Below, piece by piece: positions 50,939-59,910 of a DNA stretch of 64,000 nt; within the stretch, counting starts at the first letter, position 1, and every line of letters starts with the position of its first letter. A model generated the notes under the pieces. That model searched no databases. It had not been told where the DNA came from and saw only the letters and a list, made by a program, of their open reading frames with translations. The position numbers were made by a program, and so were the translations under genes. The stretch comes from Orrella dioscoreae (GTDB taxonomy: Bacteria; Pseudomonadota; Gammaproteobacteria; Burkholderiales; Burkholderiaceae_B): NCBI RefSeq assembly GCF_900089455.2, contig NZ_LT907988.1, positions 2,418,001-2,482,000 of the forward strand. The letters run 5' to 3'.

Positions 50939-52663
50939 TCAGGGCGTGCGCTTCACCAGTCCGATCTCTGCCGCGCGGCGGTTCAATGCATCCCTGGCCT
51001 GCTGGACCGACGCCTGCACGGCCTTGCGCCGGGCAGCCAGCTCGGCCGAAGGCGGGGCGCCGCTGCGTGCGATGCGCATGGCTTCCAGCTCCACCTCGAT
51101 CTGTTCCGTCAGCGCGTGACGATGCGCGATTTCCGCCTGCGCATAATGGCCGACCGGGTCGTCGCTGCCCCATGGCAGCGCGGCCAGGCGGCCGGACTCG
51201 CTGCGCAGCACGGTCAGCATGGTCTGCAGCGCCTTGGCTTCCTCGTCCAGCCAGGCCGTGCTGCCCGGGGCGTGGCCGGCCTCGCGCATGCGCTTGGCCT
51301 CGATCTGCTGCAACTGCTGGTGGGTCCTGTGACGCACCGCGTCGATCTCGTGCAGGTTGGCGCTGAAGTGCGCCAGGTCGCGCGCGGCCGGCGCGGCGGT
51401 GTGGACCAGCACGGGCACCGCGACCAGGCACAGCAGTGCGCCCAGCGCTTCGCGCGTCAGGCGTTGCCTGGCCGAGGTCGCGGCATCCGGATGGCCGGCC
51501 ATCAGCAGGCCCAGCAGGACGCCGGCCACCAGGCCGCCCAGGTGCGCGGCATTGTCGATGCCGCTGTTGGTGAAGCCATAGAACAGGGAATAGCCGATGA
51601 AGATCGCCATGCTGGTGATCAGCTGGCTGCGTTGCGCGATGGGATAACGTCCGCCGCTGCGCAGCAGGATGGCCGACACGGCGCCGGCCACGCCGAACAC
51701 CGCGCCGGAAGCCCCCACCGACACATGCAGCTGGGCCGCAAAATGCAGGCTCAGCGCACCGCCGGCCAGCCCCGAAGCCAGGTACACCAGCAGGAAACCG
51801 CGATTGCCGACCCAGCGGGTGAGCAGCCGGCCGGCCCCCCATAGCGCATACATGTTCAATGCCAGGTGGACGGCGCCGCCATGCAGGAACATGGCGGTGA
51901 GCAGACGCCAGCTTTCGCCCGCCTGCACGGCGGAAGTCGCATTGCCGCCCGCGCCATACAGGGAATCGGGCGTGGGTGTCATCGGGTCCATGCCCGCCAG
52001 CACGCCTGCCAGCCACGCCAGCCCGCACAAGCCCATCATGCCGATCATGGCCCATGGGCGAGACGACAGGGTGTCGAGATGGGTGTGGAAGGCGTCGCTG
52101 GCCTGCTGCTCGCGTTCGTGCGCGGCATCCAGCGCGCGGGCATGTTCAGGCGCGGCCTGTTGGTGCTGGCGCAGCGCTGCCTGCAGGACGGGCATATGCA
52201 GGGTCTGGTCCAGCGCGCTCAGCGCGATGCGGCGCTGCGAGCGGCGGCGCCAGGTCCAGGCGGCGCGCGGGTCGGGCTCCCCGGAAGGCGCCGCCATCGT
52301 GATCTCGAGCCAGGCGGCGTAGGGCAGGCCGGTGTAGTCGATGCGGGCGATCCGTTGCCAGGGCAGCAGCGGGCCTTGCGCGCCCGCGATGCCAGCGGGG
52401 TCCAGCCGCAGGACCGGGCGCCGGGCCAACAGATGGCGCAGATGCACGAACACGCCGATGAGCAGAATGCAGGCGGGTGTGATGAGAAACAGTGCGCCGG
52501 TCCAGCCACCCAGGGCATGCAGGCCCCACGCGCCCAGGATGAATACCCCGATCAGGATCAGGCAGAAGCGCAGACCCCGGCCCGACGGGCTGCGCCACGA
52601 GGGCATGAGCGGCGTGCCGGGCAGGCCAGGCAAGGAGGGCGGCGGGGAGGTCTCTGTGGACAT
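50939..52663 (-). CDS. Rhomboid-family intramembrane serine protease with large flanking domains
   Basis: 574 residues. The rhomboid core (about 215-400) has RLLTAMFLHGGAVHLALNMYALW, the catalytic Ser in VSVGASGAVFGV (GASG) and the catalytic His in DNAAHLGGLVAG. Ahead of it lie two helices (about 30-75) and a cytoplasmic PH-like segment (RIARIDYTGLPYAAWLEITMA); after it comes a roughly 150-residue soluble, helical, charged tail. Rhomboids usually have 200-300 residues, so this is a long form. It cleaves membrane proteins within the bilayer; the targets are unknown. The start at 52663 is taken over a frame extension through the LysR gene. Confidence 0.9.
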   Translation of the reverse strand: MSTETSPPPSLPGLPGTPLMPSWRSPSGRGLRFCLILIGVFILGAWGLHALGGWTGALFLITPACILLIGVFVHLRHLLARRPVLRLDPAGIAGAQGPLLPWQRIARIDYTGLPYAAWLEITMAAPSGEPDPRAAWTWRRRSQRRIALSALDQTLHMPVLQAALRQHQQAAPEHARALDAAHEREQQASDAFHTHLDTLSSRPWAMIGMMGLCGLAWLAGVLAGMDPMTPTPDSLYGAGGNATSAVQAGESWRLLTAMFLHGGAVHLALNMYALWGAGRLLTRWVGNRGFLLVYLASGLAGGALSLHFAAQLHVSVGASGAVFGVAGAVSAILLRSGGRYPIAQRSQLITSMAIFIGYSLFYGFTNSGIDNAAHLGGLVAGVLLGLLMAGHPDAATSARQRLTREALGALLCLVAVPVLVHTAAPAARDLAHFSANLHEIDAVRHRTHQQLQQIEAKRMREAGHAPGSTAWLDEEAKALQTMLTVLRSESGRLAALPWGSDDPVGHYAQAEIAHRHALTEQIEVELEAMRIARSGAPPSAELAARRKAVQASVQQARDALNRRAAEIGLVKRTP

Positions 52664-52782
52664 GGGCGATGCAGCGTGCAGTGCGGACGGACAACGAGGA
52701 TAACAAGCGGGGATGGGACGCGCATGACGCTGCCGCGCCGAGCCGCGATCGCGCGCCGGCAGCGGCGCTCGGGAAGCCTGGC

Positions 52783-53733
52783 TCAGGCAGCCAGGCTCGA
52801 GCCGGCATGCGCCTGCGCCAGGCAGTCGTGGAAGAGCCGGGCGGCGCGCGAGGGCTGGGGGGAGCGGCGCACGATGCTGACGAAGCGGCAGACATAGCTC
52901 AGCCGCTTGGGCGCCACGGCCTGGATGCGGCCCTGGCGTTCGAAGACCTCGGCGTAATGGTCCGGCAGGAAACCCAGGTAGCGGCCCGACAGCACCAGCG
53001 TGGCGATGGCCTCCTGGTCGAACCCCGTCGCCGCGCGGGTAAGCTTGGCCTGGTGGCTGAAGGCCATGTTGGGCGAGTGGTAACCCAGCCCGGCGAAAGC
53101 ATGGTCGCGCAATTGCGCCCAGCCAAGGCGGGCATGCGGCTGGCCGAACAAGGGATGGCCCGCGCCGCAATAGAGGTGCATGGTTTCCGGATACAGGTCG
53201 GCATAGACCAGGCTGTCGGCGCGCCGGTGCTCGGGAATCACCCCCACCTGGTAGCGGCCGTCCAGGATGCCCTGTTCGATCTCGCCGATGCCGGCGACAT
53301 GAAGCGTCAGCGTCACGGCGGGCGCCAGCGCGCCGTAGCGCGCGATGGCCACGTCCAGCCGCGCCTGCGGGTGGGTGGCGGTCTTGTCGAAGACCGCCAC
53401 GTGCAGTTCCCCCGCCAGCCGGTCGTGGATGGCGTCGATGCGGCCGCGGAACGATTCCATGGCGCCCAGCAGTCGCTGGGTTTCCTCGTGGACCGCGCGG
53501 CCTTCGTCGGTCAGCGCGAAGCCCGCCCGGCCGCGCCGGCACAGGACCAGCCCGATGCGGGTTTCCAGGTCCTTGATGTGGCGGCTGATGGTGGAGATGC
53601 CGATGTTCAGCTCCAGCTCCGCCGCCGCCATGCCGCCGCAGTCCACGACGGCCTTGAACACGCGCAGCAGGCGCAGATCCATGTCGCTGACCTGGCCGAG
53701 CAGGGCGCGTGGGCGGGGAGAAGAAACTTTCAT
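52783..53733 (-). CDS. LysR-family transcriptional regulator
   Basis: 316 residues. The winged-helix domain (about 18-77) has LRVFKAVVDCGGMAAAELEL and ISTISRHIKDLE; GELHVAVFDKTATHPQARL begins the effector domain. The ATG at 53733 (MKVSSPRP) is preferred over an upstream frame. It is divergent from the omega-aminotransferase gene with 131 bp between, so it very likely controls that gene in response to an amino compound. Putrescine, beta-alanine or a related amine is a guess. Confidence 0.93.
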   Translation of the reverse strand: MKVSSPRPRALLGQVSDMDLRLLRVFKAVVDCGGMAAAELELNIGISTISRHIKDLETRIGLVLCRRGRAGFALTDEGRAVHEETQRLLGAMESFRGRIDAIHDRLAGELHVAVFDKTATHPQARLDVAIARYGALAPAVTLTLHVAGIGEIEQGILDGRYQVGVIPEHRRADSLVYADLYPETMHLYCGAGHPLFGQPHARLGWAQLRDHAFAGLGYHSPNMAFSHQAKLTRAATGFDQEAIATLVLSGRYLGFLPDHYAEVFERQGRIQAVAPKRLSYVCRFVSIVRRSPQPSRAARLFHDCLAQAHAGSSLAA

Positions 53734-53864
53734 GATGAGGCAAGTGAACAGTGATTGTTGCTTATTTAAAAGACTATCGTCCCGGCGAATAATCCGCAAA
53801 AGGATTTTGCAGCGCCATGCAGACATACGCCGCCCGCGATGGCGCGGCCCAAGGGAGAATTGCC

Positions 53865-55232
53865 ATGACCGTGACCGCCACCCCCACCCCCACCGACACC
53901 CTCCAGGACGACGCCGTCCGCCTGGATCCCGCCTGGCTGGAGCCGCACTGGATGCCTTTCACGGGCAACCGCAAGTTCAAGGCCGAGCCGCGCATGATCG
54001 TCGAAGCGAAGGGGGCGTACTTCACCGACGCCGAAGGCCGCAAGATCTTCGACGGCCTGTCCGGACTGTGGTGCACGGGCCTGGGGCATGGCCGCCAGGA
54101 AATCGCCGAGGCCGTGGGCCGCCAGGCCGCGAAGCTGGACTACGCGCCGGCCTTCCAGCACGGCCATCCCTTGTCGTTCGCGCTGGCCAATCGCATCCAG
54201 TCCCTGATGCCCAAGGGCCTGGATTACGTGTTCTTCACCGGTTCAGGCTCGGGAGCCGCCGATACCTCGCTGAAGATGGCGCGGGCGTATTGGCGCACCA
54301 AGGGGCAGGCCGGCAAGACGCGCCTCATCGGCCGGGAGAAGGGCTATCACGGCGTGAACTTCGGCGGCATCTCGGTCGGCGGCATCGCCGCCAACCGCAA
54401 GCTGTTCGGGCAGGGCGTCGAGGCGGACTTCCTGCCGCACACGCAATTGGCCGAGAACGCCTATTCGCGCGGCTTGCCCGAGAACGGCGCGCACCTGGCC
54501 GACCGCCTGCTGGACCTGATCACCCTGCACGATGCCTCGACCATCGCGGCGGTCATCGTCGAACCCTTCGCCGGCTCGGCGGGCGTCATCGTGCCGCCGG
54601 TGGGCTACCTGAAGCGGCTGCGCGAGATCTGCACCGCGCACGACATCCTGTTGATCTTCGACGAGGTCATCACGGGCTTCGGCCGTGCGGGCGCCCATAC
54701 CGGCGCGGAAGCCTTCGGCGTCACGCCCGACATCCTGAACATCGCCAAGCAGGTCACCAACGGCGCGCAGCCGCTGGGCGCGGTGGTCGTCAAGAAGGAC
54801 ATCTACGACACCTTCATGGCCGCGGGCGGCCCGGACTACATGCTTGAGTTCGCGCATGGGTACACCTATTCCGCGCATCCCGTGGCGTGCGCGGCGGGAC
54901 TGGCCGCGCTGGACCTGCTGGTGAAGGAGGACGGCCCGGGCCGGGTGCGCGCGCTGGCGCCCACGTTCGAGGCGGCCGTGCATGGACTGAAGGGGGCGAA
55001 GCACGTCGTGGATATCCGCAACGTGGGCCTGGCGGCCGGCATCAGCCTGGCGCATGCGCCGGGCGAACCGGCCAAACGCCCCTACGAGGTGGCGCGGCGC
55101 TGCTGGGAGAAGGGCTTCTACGTGCGCTACGGCGGCGACACCATCCAGCTGGCGCCGCCTTTCATCAGCCAGCCTAGCGAGATCGACAACCTGGTCAGCG
55201 CCCTGGGCGATGCGCTGGCGGAGACCGCCTAG
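53865..55232 (+). CDS. Omega-amino acid--pyruvate aminotransferase (class III)
   Basis: 455-residue PLP enzyme. Signatures: WMPFTGNRKFKAEPRMIVEAKG, GLSGLWCTGLGHGRQEI, YVFFTGSGSGAADTSLKMARAYW, REKGYHGVNFGGISVGG, LLIFDEVITGFGRAG with the PLP Asp, and Lys in NIAKQVTNGAQPLGAV. The wording is closest to the beta-alanine/omega-amino-acid:pyruvate group, which moves terminal amino groups to pyruvate. AGGGAG precedes 53865. Its divergent LysR partner is the probable activator. Confidence 0.93.
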   Translation: MTVTATPTPTDTLQDDAVRLDPAWLEPHWMPFTGNRKFKAEPRMIVEAKGAYFTDAEGRKIFDGLSGLWCTGLGHGRQEIAEAVGRQAAKLDYAPAFQHGHPLSFALANRIQSLMPKGLDYVFFTGSGSGAADTSLKMARAYWRTKGQAGKTRLIGREKGYHGVNFGGISVGGIAANRKLFGQGVEADFLPHTQLAENAYSRGLPENGAHLADRLLDLITLHDASTIAAVIVEPFAGSAGVIVPPVGYLKRLREICTAHDILLIFDEVITGFGRAGAHTGAEAFGVTPDILNIAKQVTNGAQPLGAVVVKKDIYDTFMAAGGPDYMLEFAHGYTYSAHPVACAAGLAALDLLVKEDGPGRVRALAPTFEAAVHGLKGAKHVVDIRNVGLAAGISLAHAPGEPAKRPYEVARRCWEKGFYVRYGGDTIQLAPPFISQPSEIDNLVSALGDALAETA

Positions 55233-55239
55233 GCGGCGC

Positions 55240-56259
55240 TCAGGTGCTGCCGCGCACGACCAGTTCGTAGTCCAGCTCGACGCAACCCGGTGCGGGTTGC
55301 GAGCCGCGCATCATGCCCAGCAGCATGGCCGCGCCGGCGCGCCCGACCTCGCTGCGCGGCGTGCGCATGGTGGTCAGCGGCGGCACCATCTGGTCGCTGC
55401 CCGCCAGGTCGTTGAAGCCCGCCACGGCAACGCGGTCCGGCACGGCGATGCCCAGGCGGCTGGCCGCCAGCAGGCCGCCCTGCGCGATGTCGTCGTTGCA
55501 GAAGAAAATGGCGTCGACGTCCGGCGCGCGCGCCAGCATGTCCTCGAACAGCCTGGCGCCCAGGGCAATGGAAGAACGTTCGGGGCTGAGCAGTTCCAGG
55601 CTCGGGTCGTAGAGGCCGGCTTGTGCCAGGCAGTGGCGGTAGCCCGCGGCCCGCTGCATGACGCGAGGATCGAGCTGGGCGGCGCAGAACGCGATGCGGC
55701 GGCGTCCCCGGTCCAGCAGGTGCCGGGTGATGGCGGCGCCGGCATCGTGCTGCGAGAAACCCACGCAAGGCACGCCCGGCGTGGTGCTGGTCTCCATCAG
55801 GTGCACGCAGGGCACGCCGCTGCGCGCGATCAGCTGGCCGCTCGCCTCGCTGCGGTCGAAGCCCGTGACCAGCAGGCCCGCCGGTCGCAGGGGCAGGTAG
55901 GTGCGCAGCAGCAATTCCTCTTCGGCGCTGTCGTAGTGCGTCACGCCGATCAGGGGGTGATAGCCCTCGGGAAACAGCGTGCGATGGACGGCTTCCAGCA
56001 GGTCGACGAACAGTGTGTTCGAGAGCAGGGGCACCAGCACGATCACCTGTGAGCTGCGCTGCGAGGCCAGCGCGCGCGCGGCGGGGTCCGGCACGTAGCC
56101 GAGCTGTTCGGCGGCTTCGTGCACCCGCTGCGCCAGTGTGGGGTCCACGCCGCGCGCGTTGCGCAGGGCGCGGGAGGCCGTGATGGGACTGACTTCGGCG
56201 GCGCGGGCCACATCGCTCAAGGTGATGCGGCCGCTGGAGGGACGGGAGCGTCGGGTCAC
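55240..56259 (-). CDS. LacI-family regulator of the gluconate operon (GntR-like)
   Basis: 339 residues. The N-terminal HTH ITLSDVARAAEVSPITASRALRN is that of the gluconate-repressor branch of LacI. The sugar-binding domain starts near residue 70 (VIVLVPLLSNTLFVDLLEAVH), and ELDYELVVRGST ends it. The start is GTG at 56259 and lacks a clear ribosome site; the upstream frame continues through the operator. It diverges from gntK-TRAP-edd-eda. Two almost identical palindromes at 56307-56320 and 56430-56443 are its probable operators, released by gluconate or 6-phosphogluconate. Confidence 0.92.
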   Translation of the reverse strand: MTRRSRPSSGRITLSDVARAAEVSPITASRALRNARGVDPTLAQRVHEAAEQLGYVPDPAARALASQRSSQVIVLVPLLSNTLFVDLLEAVHRTLFPEGYHPLIGVTHYDSAEEELLLRTYLPLRPAGLLVTGFDRSEASGQLIARSGVPCVHLMETSTTPGVPCVGFSQHDAGAAITRHLLDRGRRRIAFCAAQLDPRVMQRAAGYRHCLAQAGLYDPSLELLSPERSSIALGARLFEDMLARAPDVDAIFFCNDDIAQGGLLAASRLGIAVPDRVAVAGFNDLAGSDQMVPPLTTMRTPRSEVGRAGAAMLLGMMRGSQPAPGCVELDYELVVRGST

Positions 56260-56306
56260 GGTGATAGCGGGTTTGTCCGAATAAGTGTCTGGGCGATTAT
56301 CTCTTA

Positions 56307-56320
56307 AGATAGCGCTATCC
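56307..56320. promoter_or_regulatory. Palindromic operator O1 of the gluconate regulator
   Basis: AGATAGCGCTATCC contains the perfect 12-bp palindrome GATAGCGCTATC with the central CG typical of LacI-family sites. It lies 48 bp before the regulator gene's GTG and 123 bp (centre to centre) from O2. Confidence 0.85.
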
Positions 56321-56427
56321 TGCGAAACCGGGAACCCGGACAGCCAGGGCATCGACCTGGTTTCTGCCCGGCAGATCCAAGGCGGCGGCAAGCGGCACGC
56401 ATCGCTTGCGCCTTTTTTTGAGCATGT

Positions 56428-57015
56428 ATGGATAGCGCTATCCAAGATTTTCGACCCACCGCCATCGTCGTGATGGGCGTCTCCGGCTGCGGCAAGTCCA
56501 GCGTGGGCGAAGCCTGTTCGAAGGCCCTGGGGTGGGCGCTGCTGGAAGGCGATGCCTATCACTCGCCGGAAAGCATCGCCAAGATGCGCGACGGCATTGC
56601 GCTGACGGACGCGGACCGGGCCGGCTGGCTGCTGCGCCTGTCGGACCTGCTGCGGCAGCGGCAGCCTGGCGAAGGCGTGGTGCTGACCTGTTCGGCCCTG
56701 CGCCGCAAGTACCGGGACAGCCTGCGGGCGGGGCATGCGCAATTGGGCTTCGTCTTCCTGGCGCTGGACTACCAGGATGCGCTTGCCCGCGTGCGCGAGC
56801 GGCCCGGCCACTTCTTTTCGCCGACGCTGGTGGCCGACCAGTTCGCCACGCTGGAGTCGCCGGCGGGCGAGCCCGGCGTGCGGGTGCTCGATGCCAGGCT
56901 GCCGCTGGACACGCTGGTGGCGGCGGTGCTCGACTGGCTGGCGCCGCAGGCTTGCGGGCCCAGCGGCCGCGAACCCATGACACCCATCACACCCATGACA
57001 GGAGACACAGCATGA
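56428..57015 (+). CDS. gntK: Gluconokinase
   Basis: 195-residue kinase that phosphorylates gluconate to 6-phosphogluconate. Signatures: P-loop VMGVSGCGKSSVG, LEGDAYHSPESIAKMRDGIALTDADRAGWL, SALRRKYRD and RPGHFFSPTLVADQFATLE. The first codons ATGGATAGCGCTATCC form the O2 operator, so the regulator would bind over the initiation region. The C-terminal PMTPITPMTGDTA repeat-like tail lies just ahead of the TRAP gene start, which overlaps the stop. It feeds the Entner-Doudoroff pathway encoded by edd and eda downstream. Confidence 0.95.
   Translation: MDSAIQDFRPTAIVVMGVSGCGKSSVGEACSKALGWALLEGDAYHSPESIAKMRDGIALTDADRAGWLLRLSDLLRQRQPGEGVVLTCSALRRKYRDSLRAGHAQLGFVFLALDYQDALARVRERPGHFFSPTLVADQFATLESPAGEPGVRVLDARLPLDTLVAAVLDWLAPQACGPSGREPMTPITPMTGDTA
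56430..56443. promoter_or_regulatory. Palindromic operator O2 inside the gntK start
   Basis: GGATAGCGCTATCC is a perfect 14-bp palindrome covering codons 1-5 of gntK. It shares 13 of 14 bases with O1. Repression by looping or by roadblock is plausible. Confidence 0.85.
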
Positions 57016-57530
57016 CATCCAGCGATCCCGGGCAGGCGGCCCGCCGCAAACCCGCCTTGCAGCGGCTGGCCGAAGGCCTGATGGTCGCCGCGCTGGCCTG
57101 TATGGTGGCGGCCGTCTTCATCAACGTCGTGCTGCGCTACGTCTTCGGCACCAGCATCGTGTCCTACGAGGAAATCGCCAGGCTGCTGTTCGTGTGGCTG
57201 GTGGCCATCGGCGCCATCGTGGCCGCCTTCGAAGGCAAGCACCTGGGCTTCGACATGCTGACCTCGCGCGTCCGGGGCACGACGCGCAAGACGCTGTTCT
57301 GGGTCAGCCAGGCGCTGGTCGCCTTGTGCATGGTGCTGCTGGTCATGGGCTCGTGGGAGCAGGTGCTGGCCGGCATGCAGAGCTACAGCACGGTGCTGGG
57401 CTATCCGCTGGCGCTGGGCGCCGCCGCCACGCTGGTGCTGGCCGTGGGCCTGCTCGTGGCCCTGGTGTTCGAGCTGCGCCGCGGCGTGCCGCCGCTCGCG
57501 TCGGACAGCGGCGAAGGCATGGTGGAGTAG
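57012..57530 (+). CDS. dctQ: TRAP transporter small permease (DctQ-like)
   Basis: 172 residues with four helices: about 22-42 (LMVAALACMVAAVFINVVLRYV), 50-75, 92-115 and 128-152. EEIARLLFVWLVAIGAIVAAFEGKHLGFDML is the DctQ signature. The start at 57012 overlaps the gntK stop (ATGA) and has GGAG upstream. It forms the membrane complex with the DctM-like protein. Context makes gluconate or a related sugar acid the likely substrate. Confidence 0.92.
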   Translation: MTSSDPGQAARRKPALQRLAEGLMVAALACMVAAVFINVVLRYVFGTSIVSYEEIARLLFVWLVAIGAIVAAFEGKHLGFDMLTSRVRGTTRKTLFWVSQALVALCMVLLVMGSWEQVLAGMQSYSTVLGYPLALGAAATLVLAVGLLVALVFELRRGVPPLASDSGEGMVE

Positions 57531-57539
57531 GGGCAGGCC

Positions 57540-58820
57540 ATGATCGTTACCGCCATCTTCCTGGCCGTGCTCATCGGCGGCATGGTCATCGGCATGCCCA
57601 TCGCCCACGCGCTGGTGCTCACCGGCGTCGCGCTGATGTGGCACCTGGACTTCTTCGATTCGCAATTGCTGGCGCAGAACCTGCAGGCGGGCTTCGACAA
57701 CTTCCCGCTGCTGGCCGTGCCGTTCTTCATCCTGGCCGGCGAGCTGATGAATGCCGGCGGCCTGTCGCGGCGCATCATCGACCTGGCGCGCGCCTTCGTC
57801 GGCCACATCCGTGGCGGCCTGGGCTTCGTCGCCATCGGGGCGGCGGTATTGCTGGCGTCGATGAGCGGCTCGGCCATCGCCGACACCGCCGCGCTGGCCA
57901 CCATCCTGCTGCCGATGATGCGGCAGCAGCAGTATCCCGCCAGCTACAGCGCCGGGCTGCTGGCCTCGGGCGGCATCATCGCGCCGATCATCCCGCCGTC
58001 GATGCCGTTCGTGATCTACGGCGTCACCACCAACACCTCGATCAGCCAGCTGTTCCTGGCCGGCGTGTTCCCCGGCCTGATGATGGGCGCCTTCCTGGTC
58101 GTGGCCTGGTGGGGCATTGCCCGCCGGCACAAGCTGGCGGCCCTGGCGCGCGTCGGCTGGAAGGACCGGTTGCGCGCGCTGGCGGGCAGCTTCTGGGCGC
58201 TGATGATGCCGGTGATCATCCTGGGCGGCCTGAAGGGTGGGCTGTTCACGCCGACCGAGGCCGCCGTGGTGGCGGCCGTCTATGCGCTGCTGGTCTCCAC
58301 GCTGGTGTATCGCGAGCTGAACCCGCGCCAGCTGTACGACGTCTTCCTGGCCGCGGGCAAGACGACCGCCGTGGTGATGTTCCTGTGCGGCGCGGCCACG
58401 GTGACGGCCTACATGATCACGCTGGCGGACCTGCCCAGCATGCTGGCCGACAGCTTTGCCGGCGTCATGAGCGAGCCCGTGCTGTTCATGGCCTTGATGA
58501 TGCTGTTCCTGCTGGTGGTGGGCACGGCGATGGATCTCACGCCCACCATCCTGATCTTCGGGCCGGTCTGCGCGCCGCTGGCGGCCAAGGCCGGCATCGA
58601 CCCGGTGTATTTCGGCTTCATGTTCATCTTCGTGGGCGGCATCGGCCTGATCACGCCGCCCGTGGGAACCGTCCAGAACGTCGTGGCGGGCGTCGGCCGG
58701 CTGCGGATGGAAACCGTCATTCGAGGCACCACGCCATTCCTGGCTGCGTATGTGCTGATGCTGGCGCTGTTCGTGGTGTTTCCGGGGCTGGTGACGACGC
58801 CGCTGGGGTGGTTGCGCTAG
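57540..58820 (+). CDS. dctM: TRAP transporter large permease (DctM-like)
   Basis: 426 residues, about 12 helices, sodium-driven channel subunit. Signatures: VPFFILAGELMNAGGLSRRIIDLARAFVGHIRGGLG, MSGSAIADTAALATILLPMM, GGIIAPIIPPSMPFVIYGV and GLITPPVGT. It starts 9 bp after the small subunit gene. In this operon it should import gluconate for GntK. Confidence 0.95.
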   Translation: MIVTAIFLAVLIGGMVIGMPIAHALVLTGVALMWHLDFFDSQLLAQNLQAGFDNFPLLAVPFFILAGELMNAGGLSRRIIDLARAFVGHIRGGLGFVAIGAAVLLASMSGSAIADTAALATILLPMMRQQQYPASYSAGLLASGGIIAPIIPPSMPFVIYGVTTNTSISQLFLAGVFPGLMMGAFLVVAWWGIARRHKLAALARVGWKDRLRALAGSFWALMMPVIILGGLKGGLFTPTEAAVVAAVYALLVSTLVYRELNPRQLYDVFLAAGKTTAVVMFLCGAATVTAYMITLADLPSMLADSFAGVMSEPVLFMALMMLFLLVVGTAMDLTPTILIFGPVCAPLAAKAGIDPVYFGFMFIFVGGIGLITPPVGTVQNVVAGVGRLRMETVIRGTTPFLAAYVLMLALFVVFPGLVTTPLGWLR

Positions 58821-58884
58821 CCGGCCATCCATCGGCGTGAGTTTTTTTGCTTTACCTGCATGAACCAACGACAAGGAGACAATC

Positions 58885-59904
58885 ATGCGCTTGCCTTATG
58901 TTTTTGCCGGCCTGCTGGCCGCGATGCTGGCCGTGGGCGGACCTGCCCAGGCCGCGGATGACTTCAAGCCCCGCCTGGTGCGTTTCGGCTTCGGCCTGGT
59001 GGATGACTCCAACCAGGGCCGCGCCGCGCGGCTGTTCGCCAAGGAAGTCGAGCAGGCCACCGGCGGCAAGATGCGCGTGCGCGCCATCGGCAATGCCTCG
59101 CTGGGATCGGACACGCAGATGCAGCAGGCGCTGATCGGCGGCGCGCAGGAGATCATGGTGGGCTCCACGGCCACCCTGGTCGGCATCGTGCCGGAAATGG
59201 CCGTCTGGGATACGCCGTTCCTCTTCAACACCGCCGAAGAGGCGGACGTGGTGCTGGACGGCCCGGTAGGCGAGAAGATCAAGGCCAAGCTGGAAGCCAA
59301 GGGCATGGTGGGCCTGGTCTATTGGGAAAACGGCTTTCGCAACCTCACCAACAGCAAGCGGCCGGTCGAGAAGCTCGAGGACCTGGGCGGCGTGAAGCTG
59401 CGCGTGATGCAGAACAACGTGTTCATCGACAGCTTCAAGACGCTGGGCGCCAACGCCGTGCCCCTGCCGTTCTCGGAACTGTTCACCGCGCTGGAGACGC
59501 GCGCCGTGGATGGCCAGGAGAATCCGTTCAACACCGTGCTCTCCAGCAAGTTCTACGAGGTGCAGAAATACCTGACCGTCAGCAACCACGTCTACAGCCC
59601 GTGGATCGTCACCGTCAGCAAGAAGTGGTGGGATACGCTGAGCCCTGCCGAGCAGAAGGTCCTGAAGGATGCCGCCATCAAGAGCCGTGATGCCGAGCGC
59701 CAGGACACGCGCCAGGAGGCGGTCAAGGCGCTGGCCGACCTGAAGGCCAAGGGCATGCAGGTGAATACCTTGCAGCCGGCGGAAGTCGATCGCATGCGCG
59801 AGCGCCTGGCCTCGGTCAATGCCGGCATCGCCAAGAGCGTGGGCCAGGAAACCTGGAACGAGGTCGAGGCGGCCGTCGCCCAGGCACGCGCGGCAAGGAA
59901 GTAG
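58885..59904 (+). CDS. dctP: TRAP transporter periplasmic receptor (DctP-like)
   Basis: 339 residues with a signal peptide (cleavage near AQAAD). The mature part shows RFGFGLVDDSNQGRAARLFAKEVEQATGGKM, DLGGVKLRVMQNN with the conserved Arg that binds the ligand carboxylate, ALETRAVDGQENPFNTVLSSKFYEVQKYLTVSNHVY, and WNEVE near the end. AAGGAG precedes the start. It binds the carboxylate substrate, here probably gluconate, in the periplasm. The edd gene follows 6 bp later. Confidence 0.94.
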   Translation: MRLPYVFAGLLAAMLAVGGPAQAADDFKPRLVRFGFGLVDDSNQGRAARLFAKEVEQATGGKMRVRAIGNASLGSDTQMQQALIGGAQEIMVGSTATLVGIVPEMAVWDTPFLFNTAEEADVVLDGPVGEKIKAKLEAKGMVGLVYWENGFRNLTNSKRPVEKLEDLGGVKLRVMQNNVFIDSFKTLGANAVPLPFSELFTALETRAVDGQENPFNTVLSSKFYEVQKYLTVSNHVYSPWIVTVSKKWWDTLSPAEQKVLKDAAIKSRDAERQDTRQEAVKALADLKAKGMQVNTLQPAEVDRMRERLASVNAGIAKSVGQETWNEVEAAVAQARAARK

Positions 59905-59910
59905 GACATC

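Noticed and set aside
56769-58886. 705-residue minus-strand open frame opposite the TRAP genes
   Set aside because: His/Gln/Arg-rich composition typical of antisense to membrane proteins in GC-rich genomes.
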